From positions 1 through 58,943 of the forward strand of contig MVQP01000008.1 of assembly GCA_002067235.1 (NCBI GenBank): DNA of 58,943 nucleotides, written 5' to 3'. This stretch comes from Syntrophorhabdus sp. PtaB.Bin047 (GTDB lineage Bacteria > Desulfobacterota > Syntrophorhabdia > Syntrophorhabdales > Syntrophorhabdaceae). Both the position numbers and the translations under genes were made by a program. This document shows positions 45,223 through 53,959 of the stretch, piece by piece. Below the pieces are notes generated by a model. The model did not search any database, was not told the DNA's origin, and worked only from the letters and a program-made list of their open reading frames with translations. How positions within the stretch are numbered: the first letter of the stretch is position 1; every line of letters begins with the position of its first letter.

Positions 45223-46545
45223 ATGACGAAGACACAGGTGGTGAAATATGCCCGGGAAAGGGGCGTCACCTTCATAAAGCTGTGGTTCACGGATCTGCTC
45301 GGATTCGCGAAAAGCTTCACCATCACCGCCGACGAGCTTGAGAACGCCCTTGAGGAAGGAATGGGTTTCGACGGGTCCTCCATCCAGGGGTTCGCCCGTA
45401 TCGACGAGAGCGACATGATCGCGAAACCCGACGTGTCGACCTTCACCATACTGCCCTGGAGGCCCCAAGGTGAGGCGTCGGTGGCGCGCATGTTCTGCGA
45501 CATTTTCGAGCCCGACGGGACTCCTTACAAGGGAGACCCCCGGTATGTGCTGAAGCGGAACCTTAATGCCGCCCAGGAGATGGGGTTCGAGTTCTTCGTG
45601 GGCCCCGAACTGGAGTATTTCTATTTCAAGTCCGATTCAGGGACACAGACCCTCGACAAGGGGGGCTACTTTGACATCACCACCCTCGACGAGGCGGTGG
45701 ACCTTCGCAGGGACACGGTGCTCATGCTCCAGAAGATGGGCATAAGCGTCGAGTACAGCCACCACGAGGTGGCCCCGTCGCAGCACGAGATAGACCTGAG
45801 GTACACCGGGGGCCTTGCCATGGCGGACAATACCATAACATACCGGATCGTCGTGAAGGAGGTGGCGAGAAAGTACGGCGTCTACGCGACCTTCATGCCG
45901 AAGCCGGTATTCGGCGTCAACGGCAGCGGGATGCACGTGCACCAGTCCCTCTTCAAGGGAAAGAAAAACGCCTTCTTCAACGAAAAGGACAAGCACTTCC
46001 TTTCCGACGTGGCCAAATGGTACATCGCGGGGCTTCTGCGGCATGCGCGGGAGATCACCCTGGTGACGAGCCAGTGGGTCAACTCCTACAAGAGGCTGGT
46101 GCCCGGCTATGAAGCGCCGGTGTACATATCATGGGCGAGACGCAACAGGTCGACACTGGTCCGGGTGCCCCTGTACAAGCCGGGGAAGGAGAACGCGACG
46201 CGAGTGGAGTACAGGAGCCCCGACCCGGCATGTAACCCCTATCTTGCCTTCGCCTGCATGCTGAGGGCCGGCTTGGAGGGGATAAGGAACAAATACCCCC
46301 TCCCGAGTGCCGTCGAGGAAGACGTGTACGATATGACCCCGGAACGCAGAAAGGAGCTGGACATCGGGTCCCTTCCGGGAAGCCTGTACGAGGCCATAGA
46401 ATTGACGGAAGGATCGAAGCTGGTGCGCGACGCCCTCGGCGACCACGTATTCGAGAAACTCATCGAGAACAAGAAAATAGAATGGGACAGATTCAGGGCG
46501 CACGTGTCGAACTACGAGATCGAAACGTACCTGCCCGTCCTGTGA
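45223..46545 (+). CDS. glnA: Glutamine synthetase, type I
   Basis: 440 residues. Motifs are GFDGSSIQGFARIDESDM, the metal-binding FVGPELEYFYF and HHEVAPSQHEIDLRY, KPVFGVNGSGMHVHQSLF and RRNRSTLVRVP. The C-terminus EDVYDMTPERRKEL with SLPGSLYEA resembles the GSI-alpha form, without the adenylylation context NLYDLPPEE of enteric GSI-beta. The frame is open back to 43978, but GGAGGGGG and the promoter select ATG 45223. It assimilates ammonium into glutamine. Confidence 0.93.
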   Translation: MTKTQVVKYARERGVTFIKLWFTDLLGFAKSFTITADELENALEEGMGFDGSSIQGFARIDESDMIAKPDVSTFTILPWRPQGEASVARMFCDIFEPDGTPYKGDPRYVLKRNLNAAQEMGFEFFVGPELEYFYFKSDSGTQTLDKGGYFDITTLDEAVDLRRDTVLMLQKMGISVEYSHHEVAPSQHEIDLRYTGGLAMADNTITYRIVVKEVARKYGVYATFMPKPVFGVNGSGMHVHQSLFKGKKNAFFNEKDKHFLSDVAKWYIAGLLRHAREITLVTSQWVNSYKRLVPGYEAPVYISWARRNRSTLVRVPLYKPGKENATRVEYRSPDPACNPYLAFACMLRAGLEGIRNKYPLPSAVEEDVYDMTPERRKELDIGSLPGSLYEAIELTEGSKLVRDALGDHVFEKLIENKKIEWDRFRAHVSNYEIETYLPVL

Positions 46546-46622
46546 AGGCGTCTGGAAGCGCCCGGGCCGTTAGGACCGTATGAGCGGAAAAGCGACAGGG
46601 CACTGGGCGGGAAAGGAGTCAG

Positions 46623-46991
46623 ATGATAGTCCGGAATTTCAACGATCCTGAGGTGTTGGCGACGAAGTACAGGGCGCACCGGGGGGCGATGGCGTGGATG
46701 ATCATGACGAGCCGCATCCTTGAGGGCATAGAATTCCTGGCCTATGCCATACTGCCGCCGGGCAACACCATCGAGGAGCACGTCGACGAGGTCGAGGAGA
46801 TATACATGATCTTTCGGGGCGGCGGGAACATGAAGGTCGGAGACGAGGTCCGGGAGGTAAAGGAGGGGGATTCGATCTGGATCCCCGCCGGAGAGCCGCA
46901 TGCCCTGACGAACACGAAGGACGAAGAGACATTTGTCCTCGTAATAGCGGCGTATCCCTTTAAGAGAATGCTGCAGATGGCCGAAGAATAG
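46623..46991 (+). CDS. Cupin-domain protein
   Basis: 122 residues. Two cupin motifs are visible: PPGNTIEEHVDEVEEIYMIFRGGGNMKVGDE in part and DSIWIPAGEPHALTNTKDEE. Metal ligands would be the His, Glu and second His of these motifs. Function unknown; small cupins often bind metal or sugars. GGAG is four bases above the ATG. It follows glnA on the same strand. Confidence 0.82.
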   Translation: MIVRNFNDPEVLATKYRAHRGAMAWMIMTSRILEGIEFLAYAILPPGNTIEEHVDEVEEIYMIFRGGGNMKVGDEVREVKEGDSIWIPAGEPHALTNTKDEETFVLVIAAYPFKRMLQMAEE

Positions 46992-47013
46992 ACAGGAAGG
47001 GCGGCTTCCTGTC
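46991..47013 (+). promoter_or_regulatory. Hairpin between cupin and PilZ genes
   Basis: GACAGGAAG (46991-46999) pairs perfectly with CTTCCTGTC (47005-47013). No T run follows, and it ends 12 bases before the PilZ ATG, so it may affect translation or mRNA stability. Confidence 0.4.
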
Positions 47014-47024
47014 CGCACGCGAAC

Positions 47025-47705
47025 ATGAACATCAGACCAGGCCTTAACATCAATATTATCGTCAACATAAACCATATGAGGGAGACTGTCGACGTTGGGA
47101 ACTCCATAATCCACGAGATGGCCGGCGACAGGATGATCGTCGCCCAGACGGATCCGCCCATATCGAGGACGCACCTGGGCAAGGAACTTTTTGTGACCTT
47201 CCTCGACAGGTCTGATGGACAGCCGCGCCGCTTCGGCTTTCCGGCGATCGTGGTCGAATTCATAAAGGAATTCGAGCTCTCGTCGTTGCTGAAGGTGCAG
47301 GCGCTGGTTCTGAAGAAGGCGGGTGCCTTCGAAGAGTACAACCTGAGGATGTTCTACAGGCTTGAACCGCCGACGGACTGCGGCATCAGGATCAGCGTCG
47401 ACGGCAAGGGGGTGAACCTCATCGACATATCCATCGGAGGGGCAAAGTTCAGCCACGAGAAGGTCTTTCCCTTTGAGATCGGTGCACCGGTGAAGCTGAG
47501 TCTGTACGTGGACGACGTGCCTTACACGGTGGAGGCAAAGGTCCTCAGAGTGTGGCAGCCTGACAACGAGCGAATACGGAAGACGGTTGCCCTGGCGTCG
47601 GTACAGTTCACCGATATGGAGGCGCATCTGAAGAATGTGCTGGCGCGGAAGATCCGCGACATAGAGAGGGAGATGCGCTACAAGGAAGTCCACACCGCAC
47701 GATGA
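47025..47705 (+). CDS. PilZ-domain protein (YcgR-like)
   Basis: 226 residues. An N-terminal flagellar-brake-like barrel (about residues 1-100) precedes a PilZ domain with MFYRLEPPTDCG and the DISIGGAKF motif (a D/NxSxxG signature). Such proteins bind cyclic di-GMP and modify motility or envelope processes. The link to the GGDEF/HDOD operon upstream is plausible but unproven. The ribosome binding site is weak. Confidence 0.82.
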   Translation: MNIRPGLNINIIVNINHMRETVDVGNSIIHEMAGDRMIVAQTDPPISRTHLGKELFVTFLDRSDGQPRRFGFPAIVVEFIKEFELSSLLKVQALVLKKAGAFEEYNLRMFYRLEPPTDCGIRISVDGKGVNLIDISIGGAKFSHEKVFPFEIGAPVKLSLYVDDVPYTVEAKVLRVWQPDNERIRKTVALASVQFTDMEAHLKNVLARKIRDIEREMRYKEVHTAR

Positions 47706-47755
47706 CCGCGTTCGCGGGAATAATATAACATATCGAGATCATGGGAGAAAGAAGG

Positions 47756-47771
47756 GGTTCCACGTGAAACA
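47756..47771 (+). other. parS-like centromere site
   Basis: GGTTCCACGTGAAACA matches the ParB site TGTTNCACGTGAAACA at all but the first base. It lies between convergent PilZ and MFS genes, about 16 kb from dnaA. Confidence 0.7.
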
Positions 47772-47776
47772 TGGGG

Positions 47777-49048
47777 TCAATGACCTCTCTGTCGGACGAT
47801 CCTCGTGTCCCTGCGCCGACCCTTTCCCGTCGATAAGGAAAGGATGAACGCCATAAGGGAGGCGGCCGCGCACACGCTCCACACCACGTTGTAGTTGCGG
47901 AAAAGCTCAAAGAGAAAACCGGCGGCGAGTGGCCCCGTGCCGCCCCCGAGAGTGCTGGCGAAGGTGATGACGCCGAGAAGGGCGCCATGACGGCGCAGGC
48001 CGAAGAGCTCTGCAGGTAGAAGCGGCATCGCGCAGAGGATCTCTCCATAGGTGATGCCGAAGAGCCCGGCGAAGAGGAAGAGAGCCGGGAGGCCCCGGGA
48101 GACAAGGAGAAGGCCGAACTGGGCGGCCATCATGAGGGTGGCGACGACGAGAACGGGTCTCGTGCCGAGCCTGTCGGACGCGAAGCCGCCGAGGAGCCTG
48201 CCGGCAATGCTGCCAAGGCCCGTGACGGAAAGAAGAGCCGCGGCGCGGAACTGCGGGGCGCCCAGCTCGACGGCATAGATGGTGGTGTTGACGAGAGCGA
48301 TCTGTATGAAAAAGCCGGCTGAGGCATAGAGCCCGATGAGTATCCAGAACTCAACGGTGCGGAAGGCCTCGGGCAGGGAAAGGCCCCGGGCCGGACCATT
48401 ATGGTTCGGGTTGGCGCCGCCGGGTTGGGAGCCATAGGGAAGAAGGCCCATGTCCCGGGGTTCACGACGGAAGAGGAGGCCGAGACCCGCTACTGCGCCT
48501 CCTGTGACAATGCCGAAGAGGAGGAAGGAGACGCGCCAGCCGAAGGCTGCGATGAGGACGCTCGAGACGGAGGGCATGACGAATGTCCCCGAGCCCACGC
48601 CCGCGACGACAAGTCCGGTCATCAAGCCCCTCCTGGCCCGGTACCATCGCGTGACGGTCGATAGCACCGGGGCGATGCCGCCGCTCATTCCCGCGCCGAC
48701 GATGAGGCCCAGCCAGAGGAAGAACGCGGCAACGCTGCTGGCATGGGAGAGAAGGAGATAGCCGACGCCGAGGAAGATGCCCGAGGCGCAGATGACGGGC
48801 GCGGGGCCGACCCTGTCGGTCAGCCATCCCGCCGGTGCCGCGAGGGCTCCGCTGAGGAAGAAACAGAGAGAATACGCGCCGAGGAGGGAGGTCCTGGTCC
48901 AGCCGGGTTCCGCGAGCAGGGGTTTAAGAAAGACCCCGAAAGAATAGAGCGTACCGTACATGACGAGCATGATGATGTACCCGGCTATAACGAGAAGATG
49001 ACCGTAGAAGAATGGGAGCCGCCGGGAAGAGCTCACGGCCGGGGCCAT
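47777..49048 (-). CDS. MFS transporter, OFA/monocarboxylate type
   Basis: About 423 residues, twelve hydrophobic segments. The first half has MYGTLYSFGVFLKPLLAEPGWTRTS in part, with the GWxRxS motif typical of the oxalate/formate and monocarboxylate (OFA/MCT) branch, and DRVGPAPVICASG. It probably carries an organic acid across the inner membrane. The frame is open to 49315, but ATG 49048 overlaps the GNAT stop by 16 bases and fits the first membrane segment. Confidence 0.85.
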   Translation of the reverse strand: MAPAVSSSRRLPFFYGHLLVIAGYIIMLVMYGTLYSFGVFLKPLLAEPGWTRTSLLGAYSLCFFLSGALAAPAGWLTDRVGPAPVICASGIFLGVGYLLLSHASSVAAFFLWLGLIVGAGMSGGIAPVLSTVTRWYRARRGLMTGLVVAGVGSGTFVMPSVSSVLIAAFGWRVSFLLFGIVTGGAVAGLGLLFRREPRDMGLLPYGSQPGGANPNHNGPARGLSLPEAFRTVEFWILIGLYASAGFFIQIALVNTTIYAVELGAPQFRAAALLSVTGLGSIAGRLLGGFASDRLGTRPVLVVATLMMAAQFGLLLVSRGLPALFLFAGLFGITYGEILCAMPLLPAELFGLRRHGALLGVITFASTLGGGTGPLAAGFLFELFRNYNVVWSVCAAASLMAFILSLSTGKGRRRDTRIVRQRGH

Positions 49049-49527
49049 CCGGGGCCGGCGAGCACGACGGAGGTCTCCACCTGCCGCTCCGGTATTGTCC
49101 AGTACTTCCTGAGGAGAGCGTCCTTCTCGTGCGGGGGGAGGATTCTGTAACCTTTCCTCTCGTAAAAGGCTATCGCCCAGGAAGCGGCCGCCCATGTGCC
49201 GACGAGGAGCGGCTTGTCGGTGGTCGACTGCAGAAAGTCGAGGAGCCTCGTGCCGATGCCGCAGTTTCGCCGCGCCGTCCGGACGTAGGCGTGGCGGACG
49301 AGAGACACGTCGCATCGGTCCTGAATGCCCATGACGCCGGAGAGAACTCCCTCTTCCTCGTAGCCGTAGAAGACGACGCCGTCCCCGATCTCGCGGCCGA
49401 GCTCCCGACGGGCCATGTAAGGTTCGTGCCAGCGGTCCTGTGGTATGATGCCCCTGTAGGCCTGAGCCCCATCATTGATGATCTCAAGGATGGAATCAAA
49501 GTCGCGATCTGTGCAAACCCGTATCAT
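49033..49527 (-). CDS. GNAT family N-acetyltransferase
   Basis: 164 residues. It starts MIRVCTDRDFDSILEIINDGA and has the acetyl-CoA loop TARRNCGIGTRLLDFL and FYERKGYRILPP. The substrate is not known. GGGAGG lies above the ATG. It sits between the AraC regulator and the MFS transporter genes, so these may form one regulated operon. Confidence 0.85.
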   Translation of the reverse strand: MIRVCTDRDFDSILEIINDGAQAYRGIIPQDRWHEPYMARRELGREIGDGVVFYGYEEEGVLSGVMGIQDRCDVSLVRHAYVRTARRNCGIGTRLLDFLQSTTDKPLLVGTWAAASWAIAFYERKGYRILPPHEKDALLRKYWTIPERQVETSVVLAGPGWPRP

Positions 49528-49596
49528 TATGCCTCCCTGGAGGACGTGGGCGGCCGCGGGTAGCGGAGACGCCCGTGCTTGGTTACAGTGTAGTGC

Positions 49597-50454
49597 TCAG
49601 AGGTCGGGTGCGTCTTGAACGGAATTGCTGGCGCGATAGCAGCCGGGTGTGACGCCGACGATCCTTTTGAAGGCGCGGGTGAAGTGGCTTTGGTCGGCAA
49701 AACCTGCTTCCAGGCTGACGTCGGCGATAGACAGGCCCGTAAGGAGGAGGCGGCGGGCACGGTCCACCCGTTTCTTGATGACGTAGGCGTGGGGAGGGAG
49801 TCCGACGGCGGCGCGGAAGACGCGGAGGAGATGGAACTCGCTCAAGCCGGCGGCGTCGGAGAGATCGCGGAGTGTGACATTTTCGGCGAAATGCTGGTCG
49901 AGATAGTCGAGCAGTACCTGGATCACCCTTCTTTCGACCCGTTTCGGAGCCGGAGATATCCCTTTCGTGTCCGCGTGACGCGAGATCATTTGCGCTATCA
50001 CGGAGTAGAGGAGGGTTTCGCGCTCAATGGTGACATCGGAAAGGTCGAGGGCCTTAAGAAGCGAAAGGATGCCGGTGGAGAGGAGAGGGTCTTTGATGAC
50101 AGGGGAGGAGAAGTGCGGGAGTCCGCATCTGCGGGGCAACATCTCGGAGGCTACACTCTCAAGAAGTGAAGGTTCGGGGTAGAAGACGCGATAGGTCCAG
50201 CCCGACGGGTGGGGAGAGAACCCGGTGTGAACCTCGCCGGGGTTGATCAGGCAGATGTCTCGGCACGTGGCGATATGGGTGGAACCGTTGTAGTACGTCG
50301 CCTGGACGCCGCCTTCTATGACGCCTATGGCAAAGGTATCATGGGTGTGGCGAGGAAAGGAATGCCTGACGAAGGTGGCGTGCAGGAACTCCAGTCCGTG
50401 AAGATCGGGGGCCCGTTGAAACTTGACAATATCGCTGCTAGCCTGCAATTCCAT
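49597..50454 (-). CDS. AraC-family transcriptional regulator
   Basis: 285 residues. An N-terminal cupin ligand-binding domain (RHTHDTFAIGVIEGG; LINPGEVHTGFSP) is followed by two helix-turn-helix units (LRDLSDAAGLSEFHLLRVF and IADVSLEAGFADQSHFTRAF). It probably activates the GNAT-MFS genes downstream in response to a small molecule. Confidence 0.9.
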   Translation of the reverse strand: MELQASSDIVKFQRAPDLHGLEFLHATFVRHSFPRHTHDTFAIGVIEGGVQATYYNGSTHIATCRDICLINPGEVHTGFSPHPSGWTYRVFYPEPSLLESVASEMLPRRCGLPHFSSPVIKDPLLSTGILSLLKALDLSDVTIERETLLYSVIAQMISRHADTKGISPAPKRVERRVIQVLLDYLDQHFAENVTLRDLSDAAGLSEFHLLRVFRAAVGLPPHAYVIKKRVDRARRLLLTGLSIADVSLEAGFADQSHFTRAFKRIVGVTPGCYRASNSVQDAPDL

Positions 50455-50635
50455 TCCACCTACCCTGCCGCGAGCGCCGGCACGAACAGCGTTTCTTGCC
50501 AGTGTGCCGGAAAAGGAACGCCCCGTCTAGAAGATTCTTGCTGTCCCAGGTAAACGTCCTCCATGGGCGGGGATTGTGTTGACATGCCCTGATCAGTGAT
50601 TCTGTTGGCACCGCATCCTCTTCGGCGGTCTTTTT

Positions 50636-50690
50636 CCTGAAACCTGAAACCTCAGACCTGAGACTGTCTTTATCCTTGAATCCTTGAACC
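50636..50690. repeat. CCTGAAA heptamer repeat
   Basis: Consecutive 7-base words CCTGAAA, CCTGAAA, CCTCAGA, CCTGAGA are followed by two ATCCTTGA words. The 240-base gap 50455-50694 contains nothing else recognised. Confidence 0.6.
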
Positions 50691-50694
50691 CACC

Positions 50695-51291
50695 TCACCG
50701 CTCCATCAGATACACCCGCGATTTGCGCAGGAGCCCGCGGGCCTGCTCTCTTATGCCGTCCCTTTCCTCGGGCGTCGTTTTGCGGACGACCCTGGCCGGC
50801 GAGCCGAGGACGAGGGAGTTGGGGGGCACGACCGTGCGAGGCGTGACGACGGCACCAGCGGCAACGATGGACCCTTCGCCCACAACGGCGTCGTCAAGGA
50901 CTATGGCTCCGGCGCCCAGGAGGACGGCGGAGGCGATATGGGCCCCGTGGACGATGGCACCGTGGCTGATGACGGAGCCCTCACCGATGGTAACGGGGGA
51001 ACCGGCCGGGGATTCGAGAAGGGCCAGATCGAGAATGGCGGAGCCCTTTCCTATGACCGTCGGCGCCTCGTCAGCCCTGACGACGGCCATTGGCCAGATG
51101 CTGACGCCCTGCCCGACGACGACATCGCCTACCAGGCGAGCGGAGTGGTCGATGAAGGCGGTATCATGGATGACGGGCGTCCTGCCCGGAAAGGGCGAGA
51201 TGTTGTTTTGCGCTGTGTCCGTCGCTGCCGTGACATTCGCGCCTGCCTGCCGGGGCCGGGCCTGGGAGGACAGCCGTGGCAAGGCGGGCAA
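50695..51291 (-). CDS. Gamma-carbonic-anhydrase-like left-handed beta-helix protein
   Basis: About 198 residues from the TTG chosen here. Hexapeptide repeats (for example GDVVVGQGVSIWPMAVVRAD, IGEGSVISHGAIVHGAHI) match the gamma-CA/YrdA/PaaY family. Two of the three zinc histidines appear as H-x4-H in SHGAIVHG; the first, usually in a VVHVD context, is replaced by LLESP. The start is uncertain: no in-frame ATG lies near the domain. The ATG at 51345 would translate a repeat element, so I prefer TTG 51291. Catalysis is doubtful; a scaffold or transferase-like role is possible. Confidence 0.75.
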   Translation of the reverse strand: MPALPRLSSQARPRQAGANVTAATDTAQNNISPFPGRTPVIHDTAFIDHSARLVGDVVVGQGVSIWPMAVVRADEAPTVIGKGSAILDLALLESPAGSPVTIGEGSVISHGAIVHGAHIASAVLLGAGAIVLDDAVVGEGSIVAAGAVVTPRTVVPPNSLVLGSPARVVRKTTPEERDGIREQARGLLRKSRVYLMER

Positions 51292-51294
51292 CGC

Positions 51295-51329
51295 CCTGAA
51301 CCTGAAACCTGAAAGGTGAGACCTGAGAC
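51295..51329. repeat. CCTGAAA heptamer repeat
   Basis: CCTGAA, CCTGAAA, CCTGAAA and then GACCTGAGA words in the gap between two minus-strand genes. Confidence 0.6.
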
Positions 51330-51334
51330 GGTGT

Positions 51335-52015
51335 TTACTCTCCATATTCCTCGAGATACCGCTCGATGTAGGCGGTGACCTTCTTGTTCGGCTGATAGAT
51401 GCCGAAGTGGCCCTCGCAGAGGATATCGGCGTTGAGGGCGAGGAGCTCCTCCATGGACCTTTGCCAGTGGGACATGTTGGCCCCAAAATCAGCAAGAAAA
51501 GGGCCGTGTATATCCTGACCGAAGAGGACACGTTTACCGTCCTTGTCGATGTAGGCGGAGAGCGAGCCCGGTGTGTGGCCGGGGGTGTGAAGGAGGACAA
51601 GGTCGTGGCCACCTACGGAGAGAACCTTTCTTTTCCCGGAGAACTTAAGGTCAACCGGCAGAGGCTGGAACCTGACGTTATACCAGTGGGCAGCGGTCAT
51701 CCTTTGGTCGCCGTCTTCGACAGGTGCGGCGTCGAGCTCGTGCATTACGAGGCGGGCGCCGGTGTGCGCCTGGATGGCGGCTGCGCCACCGACATGGTCA
51801 ATGTGGCAGTGCGTGAGGACGATCGTCGAAATGCGGGCGGCATCGAAGCCGAGGGACTCGATGTTGCGGATGATCGCGCCTGCGCTGGAGCCGGCCCCGG
51901 CATCGACGAGGACCAGGTCCCCGAGGTTGAGGAGGTAGGCGCAGCAGTCCCTGGCATCGGTCATATCGGAACTGCCCACAAGATAAACACCGTTATGGAT
52001 CTCTTTCGGTTTCAT
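51335..52015 (-). CDS. Metallo-beta-lactamase fold hydrolase
   Basis: 226 residues. The zinc motif is LTHCHIDHVGGAA (HxHxDH), with later ligand His in LLHTPGHTPGSLSAYI and a C-terminal His in CEGHFGIY. It resembles hydroxyacylglutathione-hydrolase-like proteins; the substrate is unknown. A heptamer-type palindrome lies upstream. Confidence 0.88.
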   Translation of the reverse strand: MKPKEIHNGVYLVGSSDMTDARDCCAYLLNLGDLVLVDAGAGSSAGAIIRNIESLGFDAARISTIVLTHCHIDHVGGAAAIQAHTGARLVMHELDAAPVEDGDQRMTAAHWYNVRFQPLPVDLKFSGKRKVLSVGGHDLVLLHTPGHTPGSLSAYIDKDGKRVLFGQDIHGPFLADFGANMSHWQRSMEELLALNADILCEGHFGIYQPNKKVTAYIERYLEEYGE

Positions 52016-52028
52016 GAATGCTCCGGAT

Positions 52029-52135
52029 GCAGTTTGAGGTTTCAGGCATCACGTTTCAGGTTGAATACATCGTCCGTCCCGCGGGCCGGAAGGGCGTCTC
52101 GTGGCTGAGGCTCAAAACCTGAAACATGAAACTGC
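52029..52135. repeat. Heptamer-word palindromic element
   Basis: GCAGTTTGAGGTTTCAGG (52029-52046) is mirrored by CCTGAAACATGAAACTGC (52118-52135), with further GTTTCAGG words inside. It lies between divergent metallo-hydrolase genes. Confidence 0.7.
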
Positions 52136-52271
52136 CTTTTATTCTACATTTCTTCCCAACTATTGCAAGACTTTTCCGCAGGTTGGGGCATCAGGGAGCG
52201 GCAGTCGCGGCCGCGTGTCTTGACAGTGGGCCAAAGTCGTTGTAATATAAAGGGAAAAAAGGAGGATGGCG

Positions 52272-52928
52272 ATGAAGATAAAATGGTACGGTCATTCGGC
52301 CTTTCTCATAACGACGGCGAAGGGCGTGAGGATCATAACCGACCCGTACCAATCCGGCGCCTTCGGAGGGGACCTCGCCTACGGCAAGATTACGGACGAG
52401 GCGGACATCGTGCTTTCCAGCCACGACCACGATGACCACAATTACACGAAAGATATACGGGGACGGTTTACGTACATCAACAAGGCGGGGGCTTATGAGG
52501 AGAAAGGGGTCAGCATAAGAGCTGTCCCGACCTATCACGACGGATCGAAGGGAAGCCAGAGAGGCAAGAACCTCTTCTTCATCGTCGAAGCGGACGGGCT
52601 CAGGGTCGCCCATGCGGGCGATCTTGGCCACACCCTCGACGCAGCCGCTGCGGGGGAGATAGGCCAGGTAGACATACTCCTCCTCCCGGTGGGAGGATTC
52701 TTCACAGTAGACGCCTCGGAGGCCACACGCATAGTGGAGGCTCTGAAGCCACGCATTACCATACCCATGCACTTCAAGACGGAGAAATGCGCCTTCCCGA
52801 TAACACCCGTGGAGGATTTCACGCGGGGAAAGGAACGGGTGAGGAACTTGAAGGTCACGGAGGTGGAGTTCTCGAAGGCCGGCCTGCCGGGGGAGGCCGA
52901 GATAGTCGTGCTGGATCACGCGCTTTAG
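52272..52928 (+). CDS. UPF0173-type metal-dependent hydrolase (MBL fold)
   Basis: About 218 residues. It begins MKIKWYGHSAFLITT and has the SSHDHDDHN metal motif and HAGDLGH/IPMHFKTE regions of the beta-lactamase-fold family UPF0173. Its substrate is not known. ATG 52266 touches the GGAGG site; ATG 52272 is correctly spaced and preferred. hpt follows 19 bases on. Confidence 0.88.
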   Translation: MKIKWYGHSAFLITTAKGVRIITDPYQSGAFGGDLAYGKITDEADIVLSSHDHDDHNYTKDIRGRFTYINKAGAYEEKGVSIRAVPTYHDGSKGSQRGKNLFFIVEADGLRVAHAGDLGHTLDAAAAGEIGQVDILLLPVGGFFTVDASEATRIVEALKPRITIPMHFKTEKCAFPITPVEDFTRGKERVRNLKVTEVEFSKAGLPGEAEIVVLDHAL

Positions 52929-52947
52929 CGGGACAGGGGAGGCAAGG

Positions 52948-53472
52948 ATGCTGAAACCACTCTTTTCGAAACGGGACATAGCACGAGCGGTCAAAGGACT
53001 TGCGAAACAGATAGAGAAGGATTACAACGGCGAGGAGATACTCTTCGTGTGTCTGCTGAAGGGTTCGTTCATGTTCACCTCGGACCTTGTCCGATACGTA
53101 AGGAACCCGTCGCGGGTCGACTTCATGCGGGTTTCCTCCTATGGGAACGCCATGAAGACAAATGGCAGGGTGAACATCGTGAAGGACCTCGAAGAAGACA
53201 TCGAGGGAAAGAACGTTGTCATCGTCGAGGACATCATAGACTCGGGGCTCACCCTCACGCACGTCCGCGGACTCCTCTGCGACCGCAAGCCGAAATCCCT
53301 CAAGATCTGCGCCCTCATCGACAAAAGATGCAGGAGGGAGGTCGAGATCGAGGGCGATTACGTGGGCTTTACCATAGACGACGGATTTGTGGTGGGTTAT
53401 GGGATCGACTACGCTGAGAAGTACAGGAATTGCCCGGACATCTGCGTCGTTGTGGAGGGGAATGGCGAATGA
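52948..53472 (+). CDS. hpt: Hypoxanthine phosphoribosyltransferase
   Basis: 174 residues. The PRPP-binding loop is VIVEDIIDSGLTL, and LKGSFMFTSDLVRYV and VGYGIDYAEKYRN are typical of the purine-salvage HPRT family. It recycles hypoxanthine/guanine to nucleotides. The stop overlaps the start of the next gene (ATGA). Confidence 0.94.
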   Translation: MLKPLFSKRDIARAVKGLAKQIEKDYNGEEILFVCLLKGSFMFTSDLVRYVRNPSRVDFMRVSSYGNAMKTNGRVNIVKDLEEDIEGKNVVIVEDIIDSGLTLTHVRGLLCDRKPKSLKICALIDKRCRREVEIEGDYVGFTIDDGFVVGYGIDYAEKYRNCPDICVVVEGNGE

Positions 53473-53912
53473 GGCAGCTGCGTAGCAGAGCGATTGCGGG
53501 TATAGCGATAGTGATCATCCTGTTCCTATCCGGCGCACGGGCGGGGGCTTTCCAGGGGGAACCGGACGGATACGACGGGATGTCTTGGGGGACACCGCTC
53601 GACAGCGTAACGGTTTTCATGGAATACGCGGGCACCCGGGGAGGGACGCCAGACACCGTGGTGTACCGGCGCACGGGGGGCGGCCTGATGTTCGGCGCGG
53701 CGCACCTTAAAGCCATCGAGTACGGCTTCACGGTCGGAAAGTTGACAGTCGTCACACTTAAGGTTGACTCTTTGCTTCAGTATCTTCTCATGAAAGAGGA
53801 GGCGCTGAGAAGGTTCGGACCCGGCAGGGAGGCGGACCCGAGGGCCGAAAGATTCATCTGGGAGGGTGGCAGGACGACTATCCGGCTCGTGAGCGCCTTC
53901 GACATGTCCTGA
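53469..53912 (+). CDS. Hypothetical exported protein
   Basis: 147 residues. A signal peptide (about residues 1-27, hydrophobic core AGIAIVIILFLSGARAGA) precedes a small domain with YDGMSWGTPLDSVTVFMEY and FIWEGGRTTIRLVSAFD. The WGTP-type start recalls small periplasmic proteins of unknown function, but I cannot name a family. It is translationally coupled to hpt, though no functional link is apparent. Confidence 0.7.
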   Translation: MRQLRSRAIAGIAIVIILFLSGARAGAFQGEPDGYDGMSWGTPLDSVTVFMEYAGTRGGTPDTVVYRRTGGGLMFGAAHLKAIEYGFTVGKLTVVTLKVDSLLQYLLMKEEALRRFGPGREADPRAERFIWEGGRTTIRLVSAFDMS

Positions 53913-53959
53913 GACGGAGCCCACGGGGAAGGCTTCCTTGAGATAGAAAAGAATGAGCA

